A stretch of DNA of 64,000 nt, taken from assembly GCA_017694295.1 (NCBI GenBank), contig JADINA010000019.1, forward strand, positions 62,001 to 126,000. Reading direction: 5' to 3'. Shown piece by piece: positions 20,444-30,378 of this stretch (the stretch's first letter is position 1; every line of letters begins with the position of its first letter). The stretch is from Candidatus Alloenteromonas pullistercoris. GTDB lineage: Bacteria > Bacillota_I > Bacilli_A > RFN20 > CAG-826. Under the pieces are notes generated by a model, which was given only the letters and a program-made list of their open reading frames with translations, was not told the origin of the DNA and did not search any database. A program made the translations under genes and the position numbers.

Positions 20444-20548
20444 CCCTTTGTTTTTGCCTCTTGCTTTGATTTTGCTTAAGCTTTTTCGTTAATGATTTGA
20501 AAAGCCCGCAAAACCCATCATTAAAAAGCAAAATCAGATTTCCGCGTT
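20280..20548 (+). repeat. ~270-bp direct repeat, copy 1 (3' end of membrane protein gene plus downstream)
   Basis: Near-identical to 22320-22588; coding part differs at only a few positions. Confidence 0.95.
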
Positions 20549-20650
20549 GTCATTATCACGTTATTTGTTTCCACCTGATTTGATCTTGACCGCGTACTGT
20601 CTCCAGGGATGATTTGGGCCTGGATGTACTTCGGCCTCCCCTTTGGGTTC
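20549..20650 (-). pseudogene. Relic shared with 54005-54100 (3' end of IS30-like/unknown element ORF)
   Basis: CATTATCACRTTATTT...GATCTTGACCGCGTACTG..CCA..TGATTTGG shared with 54009 region; minus-strand reading PNHPWRQYAVKIKSGGNK vs PNHNWGQYAVKIKPNGK. Confidence 0.45.
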
Positions 20651-20873
20651 GGCTTGGGCCGCCTCGAAGGAGAAAGGCCTCCTGCCGAAGGAAATCGCCG
20701 CCGGGTCGAGGAAGCAATATTGCAAGGGTAGGACCGAGGAGGACGTCGCCGAGATACTCGACTACTATTTTTCGCTGGATTTGAGAGGCGCCCGGCATTT
20801 GCTGCCTTAAGCAAACTTCTGTCAATGGCGAAACTGGACTTCCAGCCGTATCCTTTTTCTTCAAGGTTTTCTT

Positions 20874-20958
20874 TGCGAAATCTGTGACCATGAGCACTTT
20901 TTATACTGCGAAAACTGCAATATTTGATTGATTCACGACTGCGAAAAATGTAATATCG
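20874..20958 (+). repeat. Three iteron-like repeats TGCGAAA..TG, 33-bp period
   Basis: TGCGAAATCTGTGACC (20874), TGCGAAAACTGCAATAT (20907), TGCGAAAAATGTAATAT (20940). Confidence 0.75.
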
Positions 20959-20962
20959 CTGT

Positions 20963-22294
20963 GTGGAACAATTCGAGAGAAAGATATACCAACGGCTGGT
21001 CGACTGGAAAAAAGGCTCTGCGGGACAGACGGCCTTGTTGATCGAAGGTGCCAGACGCGTCGGCAAGACAACCATAGTCAAACATTTTGCGGAGAAGGAA
21101 TATGTCTCTTGCATCTTTATCGACTTCTCCACAGCCGGAGAGGAGGTAAAAAGCCTCTTCGACAACCTGTTGGACTTGAACTATCTCTTTCTTCAGCTCC
21201 AGCTGCTCTTCCATGTGAAGCTGGAGAAAAGAAAATCCCTGATCGTCTTCGATGAGGTTCAGTTCTGCCCGAAAGCCAGGCAGGCGATAAAAATCTTGGT
21301 GGCAGACGGACGATATGACTACATCGAGACCGGATCTTTGATATCCATCCGTCAGAACGTGAAGGGCATCCTCATTCCCAGCGAAGAAGAGAAGTTGAGA
21401 ATGCACCCGATGGATTTCGAGGAATTCCTCTGGGCCATGGGAGACCACTCAACCATCCCTTTCCTGAAAGAGGCTTTCAAGTCTTTGAAAGGGATAGGAG
21501 AAAGGGCGAATAGGGAGGTCCTGCGTCTGTTTCGTTTATACCTTTTGGTCGGAGGGATGCCACAGGCAGTCTCAGCCTATATCCGAGAGAACGATTTTCA
21601 GTCGGTTGACAAGGAGAAACGCAACATCCTTTCCCTTTACCACGACGACTTTCGAAAACTGGATCCGCGGGGCAGATTGTCCTATCTCTACGATTTGATT
21701 CCGGCGCAGCTTAGCTCCGGAAAAACCTTTTTCGTCGATAGAGAAAGGAAGGCCACCAAAAAGAAACTTCTGGAAGAACTTCTTCCGGATCTCATTGATT
21801 CTAGAACCGTTCTGCCGAAATACGACTGCGACAACCCTGAAGCTGGTATGAGCAAATATAGGGACTCCGACAAGTTCAAACTCTATCTTGGTGACGTGGG
21901 TCTGTTTGTCGCGGAGGCTTTCGCCGATAAGGAATTCACGGAGAACGTGCTTTACCGAAAGCTTCTAAGCGACAAGCTCAGTGCGGATTTGGGTTATCTT
22001 TTCGAGAATGCAGTCGCACAGATGCTTTCCGCCTCGGGCTATACGCTTTTCTACAACGTCTTCAAGGACGAGACCGCCCATCGTTACTACGAGACCGACT
22101 TCCTTATCCCTAAAGGCGACAAGCTTTGCCCAATAGAGGTCAAGTCCGGAGAATACCGAAGCCACCGCTCACTTGACATGTTCCAAAAGCGCTATTCCAA
22201 AAAAATCCTCCGTCGCTATCTTTTGACGACGAAGGATCTCCATAAGGATGGGGACATCATTTGCCTCCCCGTTTACATGGCCATGTTCCTTTGA
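20963..22294 (+). CDS. Solitary ATPase, AAA_14 + DUF4143
   Basis: LLIEGARRVGKTTIVKHF Walker A, IVFDEVQ Walker B, YETDFLIP...CPIEVKSG nuclease-like C-term. Confidence 0.9.
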   Translation: MEQFERKIYQRLVDWKKGSAGQTALLIEGARRVGKTTIVKHFAEKEYVSCIFIDFSTAGEEVKSLFDNLLDLNYLFLQLQLLFHVKLEKRKSLIVFDEVQFCPKARQAIKILVADGRYDYIETGSLISIRQNVKGILIPSEEEKLRMHPMDFEEFLWAMGDHSTIPFLKEAFKSLKGIGERANREVLRLFRLYLLVGGMPQAVSAYIRENDFQSVDKEKRNILSLYHDDFRKLDPRGRLSYLYDLIPAQLSSGKTFFVDRERKATKKKLLEELLPDLIDSRTVLPKYDCDNPEAGMSKYRDSDKFKLYLGDVGLFVAEAFADKEFTENVLYRKLLSDKLSADLGYLFENAVAQMLSASGYTLFYNVFKDETAHRYYETDFLIPKGDKLCPIEVKSGEYRSHRSLDMFQKRYSKKILRRYLLTTKDLHKDGDIICLPVYMAMFL

Positions 22295-22302
22295 GCCGAT
22301 GC

Positions 22303-22485
22303 CAGCGGGAAGGCTTCCAAGCGCTTCTTGCCAATTCGTTTATGGAGACCAACCTCGGCATGCCGGCGATACTTGGGATCTTCTACCTCGTCAGGAAAAA
22401 GAAAGACGAGGACCTTAAGCCCTCATCTAGCCAATTTGGCATATTGCGGATACTCCGGGAAGAAGAAAGCTTAACCGGCGAATAG
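22303..22485 (+). pseudogene. Duplicated C-terminal fragment of the 19661-20443 membrane protein
   Basis: LANSFMETNLGMPAILGIFYLVRKKKDEDLKPSSSQFGILRILREEESLTGE nearly identical to parent C-terminus. Confidence 0.95.
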
Positions 22486-22588
22486 CCCTTTGTTTTTGCA
22501 TCTTGCTTTGATTTTGCTTAAGTTTTCCGTTAACGGTTTAAAAGCCCGCAAAACCCGTCAATAAAAAGCGAAATCAGATTTCCGCGTT
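22320..22588 (+). repeat. ~270-bp direct repeat, copy 2
   Basis: Matches 20280-20548, ending in CAGATTTCCGCGTT in both. Confidence 0.95.
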
Positions 22589-22641
22589 TCACAAAGAAGC
22601 GTTTTTGCTTTATTCTTACGTGTTCAAAGGGAGGAAGCGAA

Positions 22642-24126
22642 ATGGGAAGGAAAGCAAAACTCGGGCGTTTACTTGGACTTGCCTTTATCTCGGTTTTCCT
22701 TAGCGGCTGCGATGGCTTGCTTGCCTCCTCCCCTAGTGATTCCTCCGGCGAGGCATCTTCGTATGAGGAATCCTCCGACCTCCCATCCTCGTCCTCTTCC
22801 CCATCAAGCGAATCCTCCTCTTCCGAATCGCCTTCTTTCTCGCTTCGCCTAGACGGAGCCGAATACGCGGTTGTGGGGGAGGAATATGAACTCCTCCTCG
22901 ATTATCAGGGGGAAGACGAATTCGATGAAGACGCGGTCGCTTTTTCCCTTTCTGGCGATTCGAAGGGGACAATATCGGGCAACGTGTTCCTTCCTTCCCT
23001 TTCCGGGACGGCTAGGATATGCGCGACCTACCTTGGCGCGTCCTCCAATGAGTTGGAAGTCGAGGTCTACGATTTCGGGATGTCCCTCCCTTCCTATACG
23101 GTGGAGGTTGGGGATAGCCTCGTCATCGATTTCACCACCTCCGATTCCTCTTTCCTAAGCGCTGCCGAGCCGGTCTTCTCGGAAGAGGGCATCATCGACG
23201 CCTATTTGACGCCTTTTGGCCAGTACCGGGTCCGCGGGCTTTCCGTCGGGCAGGCCTCCTTTTACCTAACTTCTGGCGATAAACGGACCAATGAGCTTTC
23301 GGTGACCGTCGCCGGTGATCCTTATCAAAACGTCGACCCAGATGAGTTTTACGCCGACTACTCGGAGGCCACTTCGTTACTAGACGCCAAATACCGAAGC
23401 GAGCATTACCTGATGTCTGGCGGCATCGTGACCCCGGATCAGGAACCCGAGATCGCCTCCAAGCAGCCTTCTAGCGGATCCTCTTTGATCCACAACAGCG
23501 AAAAGCTCTACGAAGACGGGGGCGACACCTACGTCGTCCTCGATTGCTTTGGGGAGGAGGCCTTCCGGGTGTATTGGGGCGGGGCCTATATCGGGTTGGA
23601 GGAGGTCGCGGCCTACGTTTACGCCTTCGGGGAGCTACCCGTTAACTACGACCCCGACAAAGACGCCGAGCCGACCGATTCCCCTTGGGGCGAATACCTC
23701 CGGCTCAACAACTCGACCTTTTACGGCAACACCCATTCCTACCCCTATGAGCCTGAGCTTCCCGACATCTCCGGATGCGGAGGCAACCTCGTCTATTACG
23801 AAATCGACATCGGGACGACCGGCACCGACTGCGACCCCAATTACCGCGCCGACCTTTATAATGACGGCTACGAGATAACTCGCGGGGCGGCCAGGATCGT
23901 CTATTCGCGTTATTATGCGAATTCAAGGAGGGAGGTCGAGGACGAGGACCGCTACGTCTTCTACACCTACAACCACTACAACGACTTCCAGGAATACCTC
24001 AATTACGAAGGCGGGTGGGGGAAGATGTTCGGCAACATAACCGGCGGAGGCGTTATCTCGAGCCGCGACCCCGACGAATGCAACCCAACCCCCTACGTAG
24101 AAACCGTTAGGGCGCCGATCGCCTAA
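22642..24126 (+). CDS. Surface lipoprotein with Ser-rich linker
   Basis: Signal peptide with LSGC lipobox, poly-Ser region, Ig-like repeats. Confidence 0.75.
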   Translation: MGRKAKLGRLLGLAFISVFLSGCDGLLASSPSDSSGEASSYEESSDLPSSSSSPSSESSSSESPSFSLRLDGAEYAVVGEEYELLLDYQGEDEFDEDAVAFSLSGDSKGTISGNVFLPSLSGTARICATYLGASSNELEVEVYDFGMSLPSYTVEVGDSLVIDFTTSDSSFLSAAEPVFSEEGIIDAYLTPFGQYRVRGLSVGQASFYLTSGDKRTNELSVTVAGDPYQNVDPDEFYADYSEATSLLDAKYRSEHYLMSGGIVTPDQEPEIASKQPSSGSSLIHNSEKLYEDGGDTYVVLDCFGEEAFRVYWGGAYIGLEEVAAYVYAFGELPVNYDPDKDAEPTDSPWGEYLRLNNSTFYGNTHSYPYEPELPDISGCGGNLVYYEIDIGTTGTDCDPNYRADLYNDGYEITRGAARIVYSRYYANSRREVEDEDRYVFYTYNHYNDFQEYLNYEGGWGKMFGNITGGGVISSRDPDECNPTPYVETVRAPIA

Positions 24127-24138
24127 ACGCCTTGCCTT

Positions 24139-24168
24139 GGCCCCGATTTGGCTCTTGGGGCCTTTTTT
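24139..24168 (+). terminator. Rho-independent terminator
   Basis: GGCCCC...GGGGCC TTTTTT. Confidence 0.8.
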
Positions 24169-24201
24169 GCTACAATTTTGGAAAATTAAGGAGGTTTTGC
24201 A

Positions 24202-24708
24202 ATGGAAAAGAAATTGCGGAAGATCGCTTTGGGGGACTTGGAGCAGCTGCAGACCCTCCTTCGCGATTTTTGGGCCACCCAGCTGGTGCAGGCTAGCGAC
24301 GAGGACATACTCGAGGACATACGGAAGATGCTTAGCCCCAAAACCCCGGGCTACCTCATTTGCCTTGACGATGAGGTGTGCGGGTTTATATACGCGAACG
24401 AGAAATACGGCTACTTCAACAACATCGAATACCTTTACGTCAAAAAGCAGAAGCGGGGCCTTGGCCTAGGATCATTTGCCCTTTTGGAGCTGAAGAAGAT
24501 CCTGTTCGCGAAAGGCGAAACCCGGGTCCAAATCGAGGTCAACCCGTCCAACCTCGCCGGGATAAGGTTTTACCATTCCCTGGGCTTCGATAACATCGAT
24601 ACCATCACCCTTTCAACCGAGATAGTGGGCAAGACCGAGGTCAAAAACCTCTTTGGGCTCGACTTCAAGATCAATGACATAAGCCTATTCTCAAGAAGGA
24701 AAAAATGA
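24202..24708 (+). CDS. GNAT family N-acetyltransferase
   Basis: QKRGLGLGSFAL acetyl-CoA binding motif. Confidence 0.85.
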   Translation: MEKKLRKIALGDLEQLQTLLRDFWATQLVQASDEDILEDIRKMLSPKTPGYLICLDDEVCGFIYANEKYGYFNNIEYLYVKKQKRGLGLGSFALLELKKILFAKGETRVQIEVNPSNLAGIRFYHSLGFDNIDTITLSTEIVGKTEVKNLFGLDFKINDISLFSRRKK

Positions 24709-24763
24709 AACTCGCGCGACCTTTTGGCCCCGTGTTCCGTCAATATAGGCGAAGGGTGGGTCG

Positions 24764-25303
24764 ATGAGCCAACTCGAGAAGCTGCGTCACGCCCTTCTTC
24801 GGGGCGATAAGGAAAAAGTCGATAAGGCTTTCGCTTTGCTCTATGGCGAATACAAAAACCTCGTCATCTACGTCCTTTCCGGATTGCTAAATAGGAAAGA
24901 GGACATCGAGGACTGCCTAAACGAAACCTTCCTTGAGCTCTACAAAAAGGCCTTCGAGGTCAAGGGGTCGGTCAAATCCTTCCTTGGCACGGTGGCGAAA
25001 AACAAGGCGCTCGATCTATTGAGGAAGCGCAAATACGAATGCAATCTCGAGCTGCAAGAGGGGAAGGATGAAGGCGACCTCGCCATCGACCAGAGCCCCT
25101 CGAATTCGTATTTGGCCTTTCGCGAGTATTGCCTATCCATCGTCGGTGAGGAAGACCTCTCCATCATCGAAAGGCATCTTCAGCTCGGCGAGGGATTTGC
25201 CGAGATCGCGTCTAGCCTTGGGTTAACCGAATCCGGGGCCAAGACCAGATATCATCGGGCCCTTAGAAAGATTAGGGAAGATAGCGAGGAGGAAGGGAAA
25301 TGA
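24764..25303 (+). CDS. ECF-type RNA polymerase sigma factor
   Basis: DIEDCLNETFLELYKK region 2 and region 4 HTH FAEIASSLGLTESGAKTRYHRALRKIRE. Confidence 0.88.
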   Translation: MSQLEKLRHALLRGDKEKVDKAFALLYGEYKNLVIYVLSGLLNRKEDIEDCLNETFLELYKKAFEVKGSVKSFLGTVAKNKALDLLRKRKYECNLELQEGKDEGDLAIDQSPSNSYLAFREYCLSIVGEEDLSIIERHLQLGEGFAEIASSLGLTESGAKTRYHRALRKIREDSEEEGK

Positions 25304-27615
25304 GGAAAAAGGACGACGAGAAGCGCTTTCTTTCCCTCCATGCAAAGAAAATCGGCATGGGGGAGACGGAATTCGACTATTCGCAGCTAGAGGTCGTTAA
25401 ACCTGCTAAGCGCAAGAAGGCGCTTTGGCTTTTCCCCTCCTTGGGGGGCTCCTCTGCCGCCATGATCATCTTGGCGGTCGCCCTTCCCATTTCCCTTTCC
25501 GGCAACTCCTCAAGCGGAACCAACCAGGGCCAAGCCTCGGTTCCGGCGATAAGCGATGGGGAGGAAGACCAAGACGCCGAAAACGAAAACACCCAGGTCC
25601 CCGGCGACCCGCTTCCCCCTTTACCAAGCGGGAAAAGGGAACGGATAGGCGATTTTGAAAACGTCCAGGTCGAATACGAATCGAATCTTTATTTCGTTTC
25701 CGATGGGCTTACACTCGATTACATGGATGGCTCGGGGCGGCTTGTAAGCCAAAGCGACGTTGAGGTCGATTATGAGGAGTTTTCCGCCGGGGTGCCGGGT
25801 ACCTATGAGATAAAGGTATCCTCCGGCGAGCATTCCGCCTCCTATTCGGCCAATGTCATCGAATCCGAGGTCACCTTGATCTCCGTTTCCTTCGACAAGG
25901 GTGCCTATTATGGGGAGGAAAAGCCCCTTCCAAGCGACTTCACCATCACCAAAACCCGAGACGACGGCTCGACTTCCATCTCGAAAAACTCCGAAGTCGG
26001 GCTTGATCTTTCCGCCTTTGAGCAAGGGGAGGTGACGGTTTACCTGAAGTCGAACCCCGAGTTCCGCGAGGTCGTCTTGACCCCAAGATTGCCCATAGAG
26101 GAGGTTTCCTTTTCCGGGGAGTGGGGCTGGAAAGAGGATTTCCACGATTACGGGATGCCCTTCGTCTTGGCTTTCACCGTCAATCCCGATAATGTCTTCT
26201 CCATTTCCTATTACGACATCTTCCTTTCCGGGACCCCGGCGATGGAAGAGGATGGGGGAAGGCTCCATCTAAGCTTCGCCTCCACGACCCAAGACGCCTA
26301 TTACGATCCCGCGACCAGGGTAATGTCCGTCACCGGGATCGCCGGGGATCCGCCGCTAGATTGCTTTATGGTCCCCCCGGGATCGACTTCTTTCGAGGTG
26401 TATTCGAGCGAGCACGACTCAAGCCGCGACTACGTGGCCTTGGGCGGGTATATGGACGAGGAGACTTATAACCATATCCTCTATGCCTTCGGCGACCTTT
26501 ACCTCGATTCCGAGTTCGCCACCCCCTTCACCCTCGACACCCCGATACAGCAGGGGCAGATCTTATTCGGCAAAGCCGGGGGAAACGGGTCGTATAACGC
26601 CTATTTCCAAGGCTATTGGAGTTCATCGGTCGATTCGCCCTTCTCGGAAATCCGGCTTTACGTCGAGGGCGGGACCTTCGTCACCTCCTCATTCAAAAAT
26701 GAAAGGCCCTATTCGTATTCGCTAACCCCGACCGACCTCATACTCCGGCTTGGCGTGGGGCAATGCTATTTCCTTTCCCAAGACGGGCAAAGGCTCGAAT
26801 CCCGTTACCAAGGGGAGACGGTTTATTCCCTATCGAAGGTCGACTTGAGCGAAAAGGCGATTGTCACCTTCCTCCCCGACATGCAACGTTACGCCTTAAC
26901 CAAAGGGGAAACCCTCCCCGCCTATACGGTAGATGATGACGGCAAGTCGATGGAAATATATAACTATGGGGATTATGACGGCTCGCCGATATATGCCGAC
27001 GCCTCCTTTTCCTGTTTCGTCTCGAGGGTCGACGTCTACACATACCTCGGCCATTATGGCGACGCGAAGGATTTCTATCTCATCGGCTCAGGCTTAAGGT
27101 ATGGGCTAAGCGACTCCCATGGCGAGTATTACGTAATCCGCTTCGAGGATTACAAGATGGTGGATTACGCCAAATTCGCCTTCAAGGGCCGCGAAGGTGA
27201 TAAAAACGCCCTTAGCCTTGATTTTGCCATTTCGGGGGAAAAGGAAGCCTATGTCTACTATTCCTCCGGCTCCAGCTTTTTGGAAATAGATGGGCAGGCC
27301 ACCAAATATAACCACGATTTCCTTTCCGGCTACCCCTTCGTTGGGACCTACCATACCAAGGAGGGGGAAGAAGCCAAGGTTACCGATTATGGCACCATCG
27401 AGATAAAGCAAACCGATTCGACCGGCTACGAGTACGTCCATTCGATTTCCTTTTTGCTCACCTCCTACGACGAACTTAGCGGCAACGCCGGGCTAAGATG
27501 CTCCCACGAGGTTGGCTATGACGGGGGGATCGAGGTGTTCGAAACCGCTTTGACGATAGAAGATGGGCGTTATGCCTTCTCTTGCCTTGACAAAACCTAC
27601 TTTCAGGATAAATAG
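25300..27615 (+). CDS. Single-TM extracytoplasmic protein co-encoded with ECF sigma (putative anti-sigma/surface sensor)
   Basis: Short cytoplasmic N-term, one TM helix, large extracellular part; ATGA overlap with sigma gene. Confidence 0.6.
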   Translation: MRKKDDEKRFLSLHAKKIGMGETEFDYSQLEVVKPAKRKKALWLFPSLGGSSAAMIILAVALPISLSGNSSSGTNQGQASVPAISDGEEDQDAENENTQVPGDPLPPLPSGKRERIGDFENVQVEYESNLYFVSDGLTLDYMDGSGRLVSQSDVEVDYEEFSAGVPGTYEIKVSSGEHSASYSANVIESEVTLISVSFDKGAYYGEEKPLPSDFTITKTRDDGSTSISKNSEVGLDLSAFEQGEVTVYLKSNPEFREVVLTPRLPIEEVSFSGEWGWKEDFHDYGMPFVLAFTVNPDNVFSISYYDIFLSGTPAMEEDGGRLHLSFASTTQDAYYDPATRVMSVTGIAGDPPLDCFMVPPGSTSFEVYSSEHDSSRDYVALGGYMDEETYNHILYAFGDLYLDSEFATPFTLDTPIQQGQILFGKAGGNGSYNAYFQGYWSSSVDSPFSEIRLYVEGGTFVTSSFKNERPYSYSLTPTDLILRLGVGQCYFLSQDGQRLESRYQGETVYSLSKVDLSEKAIVTFLPDMQRYALTKGETLPAYTVDDDGKSMEIYNYGDYDGSPIYADASFSCFVSRVDVYTYLGHYGDAKDFYLIGSGLRYGLSDSHGEYYVIRFEDYKMVDYAKFAFKGREGDKNALSLDFAISGEKEAYVYYSSGSSFLEIDGQATKYNHDFLSGYPFVGTYHTKEGEEAKVTDYGTIEIKQTDSTGYEYVHSISFLLTSYDELSGNAGLRCSHEVGYDGGIEVFETALTIEDGRYAFSCLDKTYFQDK

Positions 27616-27702
27616 GGCAAAGCATGCAAGTCATGGTTTTGTTTTGCCCATAAAAACGAAGGAAGCATATAATATGGGCGAAACAAGGAGGCAAAGCGCG
27701 CA

Positions 27703-28518
27703 ATGGCTGTGCTCGAGGCTAATTTCTTCTCTTCGTGTCTAAAACGGACGGTGACCATGATGGTCATTTTGCCCGTGGACAAGTTCTCCTCTTACGACGA
27801 GGGGCTTGGAAAGGTTAAGCCCTTCAAGACCATCTATCTCCTCCATGGCCTATTGGGGGATCACCGCGATTGGCTTGATAACGGGGCGATACGCCGGCTG
27901 GCCGAGGACCACGACCTCGCCGTCATCATGCCCTCCGGGGAAAACGCCTTTTACGTCGATTCAAGCGGGTTCGGCCATGACTATGGGGAATTTATCGGCA
28001 AGGAGCTCGTGCAGATGAGCCGGCGGATGTTCCCCTTGTCCCATAAAAGGGAGGACACCTTCATCGCCGGGCTATCGATGGGCGGCTATGGAGCGGTGAG
28101 GAACGGCTTTAAGTATCTTAAGACGTTTAGCTACATCGGCTCCTTCTCCGGGGCCCTCCATTTCTTTGAGACTGCCCGGGAAAGCCCATTTGGGGCCAGC
28201 GATTCCTACATCGATAGGAAGAAGGCGGAGAAAAGCGACCTCAACCCCAAGGTTTGCTTAGACAAATTGCTTAAATCGGCCAAAGGCGACAAGTCGCTTT
28301 ATCCCCATGTCTACCTTTCCTGCGGCGAGGAAGACGATTTGATGGAGGCCAACGTCATTTACCGCGATTACTTAAAGCAAAAGGGAATCGATGTCAAATG
28401 GCACACGATGCCCGGGGGCCACGAATGGGATGTTTGGCGCGCCGAGATAAGGAATTTCATCGATTTCCTGCCTCTTGGCCAAGCCAAGGCCGGAATCGGA
28501 TCAGGCAACGTCAAATAG
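27703..28518 (+). CDS. Alpha/beta-hydrolase esterase (tributyrin esterase/EstA-like)
   Basis: TIYLLHGLLGDHRDWL, AGLSMGGYGA nucleophile elbow. Confidence 0.88.
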   Translation: MAVLEANFFSSCLKRTVTMMVILPVDKFSSYDEGLGKVKPFKTIYLLHGLLGDHRDWLDNGAIRRLAEDHDLAVIMPSGENAFYVDSSGFGHDYGEFIGKELVQMSRRMFPLSHKREDTFIAGLSMGGYGAVRNGFKYLKTFSYIGSFSGALHFFETARESPFGASDSYIDRKKAEKSDLNPKVCLDKLLKSAKGDKSLYPHVYLSCGEEDDLMEANVIYRDYLKQKGIDVKWHTMPGGHEWDVWRAEIRNFIDFLPLGQAKAGIGSGNVK

Positions 28519-28525
28519 CCTCTTT

Positions 28526-28568
28526 GCCCGTAAAAGACGGTTATCCTTCCCTCTTTTGCGGGCTTTTT
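28526..28568 (+). terminator. Rho-independent terminator
   Basis: GCCCGTAAAAGA...TCTTTTGCGGGC TTTTT. Confidence 0.75.
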
Positions 28569-28859
28569 GTTTAGGTTTGCATTGTTTTTTTGATTAGCGC
28601 AATATCCGAACGGTTTTTAATATCTTGGCAAAGGGGATGAAAATTGCACCTAATACTGCTCAAAGCCTTTTGCGTATTCAAACGGCCGCGCCTAGCTTAA
28701 TGGAAAAGGAAAGGCAATGGGCCACCAAAGCGATTTTGGTTAATATCCAAATGGTTTCCTTTCGCGTTGATTCAAATGCCTAATGCCTATTAAGCGAAAC
28801 TTGGCCGCCAAGGCTTCGAATGGCGGCAACCCATGTCTAAACCTTTGGACTATTTGAAT

Positions 28860-28971
28860 GGAAAAATGTGATAATTGCCTGCGTTAACCCAGGAAAAATG
28901 TGATAATCACCAATGATTAGGTAGGAAAAATGTGATTTTTAATTAAATTTTGTTTGGAAAAATGTGATAAT
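28860..28971 (+). repeat. Four iterons GGAAAAATGTGATAAT with exact 32-bp period
   Basis: Starts 28860, 28892, 28924, 28956; 11-bp core GGAAAAATGTG invariant. Confidence 0.95.
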
Positions 28972-28995
28972 TGTCATAACTTGGAGGGCTTGCCG

Positions 28996-30378
28996 ATGCT
29001 GAAAAGGAAAATCGACGACGTATTGCTTAACTGGAAAAAAGGGGAAGAAAGACTGCCTTTGATCGTTAAGGGGGCTCGGCAAATCGGCAAAACGTTTTCC
29101 ATACGCCGCTTCGGGCAAACTTCCTATAAACGGTTCATTGAGGTGAATTTCATTCTCCAAAGGCAATTTCGCGACATATTCAACGACGGCTTTGAGGTCG
29201 ATTCCATATTGCGCAACATGACTTTGCACGACCCCACCCTTTCTTTCGATGCCGGTGAAACCTTGATTTTCTTCGACGAAATCCAAGCTTGCCCCGATTG
29301 CGCGACGAGTTTGAAATCCTTCAAGCTTGATGGCCGATTTGACGTGATCTGCTCCGGTTCCCTTATGGGATTGAACTACTCCCAAATCGAATCCAATAGC
29401 GTCGGCTACAAGCAGGATTACCTCATGCAATCTCTTGATTTTGAGGAGTTCCTTTGGGCAAAGGGTTATAAGGATGAGATCATTGAGGACATGTATGCGT
29501 CCATGGTGGAGGTAAGGCCGCTTTCAAAGGTCTTGCTCGAGGTCATGGCGGAAAACTTCCGGGAATATATGGTGCTAGGGGGGATGCCTTCGGTCATCGA
29601 TTCCTTCATCGAAAAGCGGAACTTTTCCGGCGCGTTGGCCATTCAACGCCAATTGCTTCTTGATTATGAGGAGGATATAACCAAGTACGCTTTGGGTCTT
29701 GACCATGGGAAAATCTTAAGCGTCTACCGGAAGATACCGGTTTTCCTTGGGAAGGAGAATAAAAAATTCCAAATTACCAAAGTCGCCCACGGCGCCCGCC
29801 TTCGCGAATACGAAGGAGTCGTTGATTGGCTTAAGGATGCCGGCATCGTCAACGTTTGTCATTGCCTTTCCGAGCCGAAATTGCCCTTAAAGGGAAATTA
29901 CCGACCCGATGTTTTCAAATTGTACTTTGCCGATACCGGGCTTCTCATCGCCTCGCTTGACGACGAAGCCCAGGATGACCTTCGAAACAATAGGAACTTC
30001 AATACGTATAAGGGCGCGATTTACGAAAACGCCATCGGCGAGGCGCTTTCAAAACAAGGGTATGGGCTATACTTCTATCGAAACGAAAAATCCACTTTGG
30101 AAATCGACTTCCTGCTCCGCGACGCCTCGTCCCTCGTTCCGGTTGAGGTCAAAGCCAACGACGGGCCGACTGCCTCTTTGAATAAGCTAATCGATTCTCC
30201 TTTGTTCGAAGACGTCGAATACGGGATCAAGCTTGGAAACAAGAACATCGGCTGGAACGGCCGCTTCTTCACCTTCCCTTATTTCCTTTCCTTCTTGCTT
30301 AAGCGTTTTCTGAAGCAGGGGCAAAGCGTATATAATCGCTTGGAGGATGGTTTATGGATTGCTACGAAGAATCGTTAA
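28996..30378 (+). CDS. Solitary ATPase, AAA_14 + DUF4143
   Basis: LIVKGARQIGKTFSIRRF, LIFFDEIQACP, LEIDFLLRDASSLVPVEVKA; ATG preceded by GGAGGG. Confidence 0.9.
   Translation: MLKRKIDDVLLNWKKGEERLPLIVKGARQIGKTFSIRRFGQTSYKRFIEVNFILQRQFRDIFNDGFEVDSILRNMTLHDPTLSFDAGETLIFFDEIQACPDCATSLKSFKLDGRFDVICSGSLMGLNYSQIESNSVGYKQDYLMQSLDFEEFLWAKGYKDEIIEDMYASMVEVRPLSKVLLEVMAENFREYMVLGGMPSVIDSFIEKRNFSGALAIQRQLLLDYEEDITKYALGLDHGKILSVYRKIPVFLGKENKKFQITKVAHGARLREYEGVVDWLKDAGIVNVCHCLSEPKLPLKGNYRPDVFKLYFADTGLLIASLDDEAQDDLRNNRNFNTYKGAIYENAIGEALSKQGYGLYFYRNEKSTLEIDFLLRDASSLVPVEVKANDGPTASLNKLIDSPLFEDVEYGIKLGNKNIGWNGRFFTFPYFLSFLLKRFLKQGQSVYNRLEDGLWIATKNR

Noticed and set aside
28860-28971. 32-bp periodic repeats as a mini CRISPR array
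   Set aside because: Repeat unit is only ~11-16 bp with ~16-bp spacers, four units, abuts an ATPase start codon, and there are no cas genes nearby.
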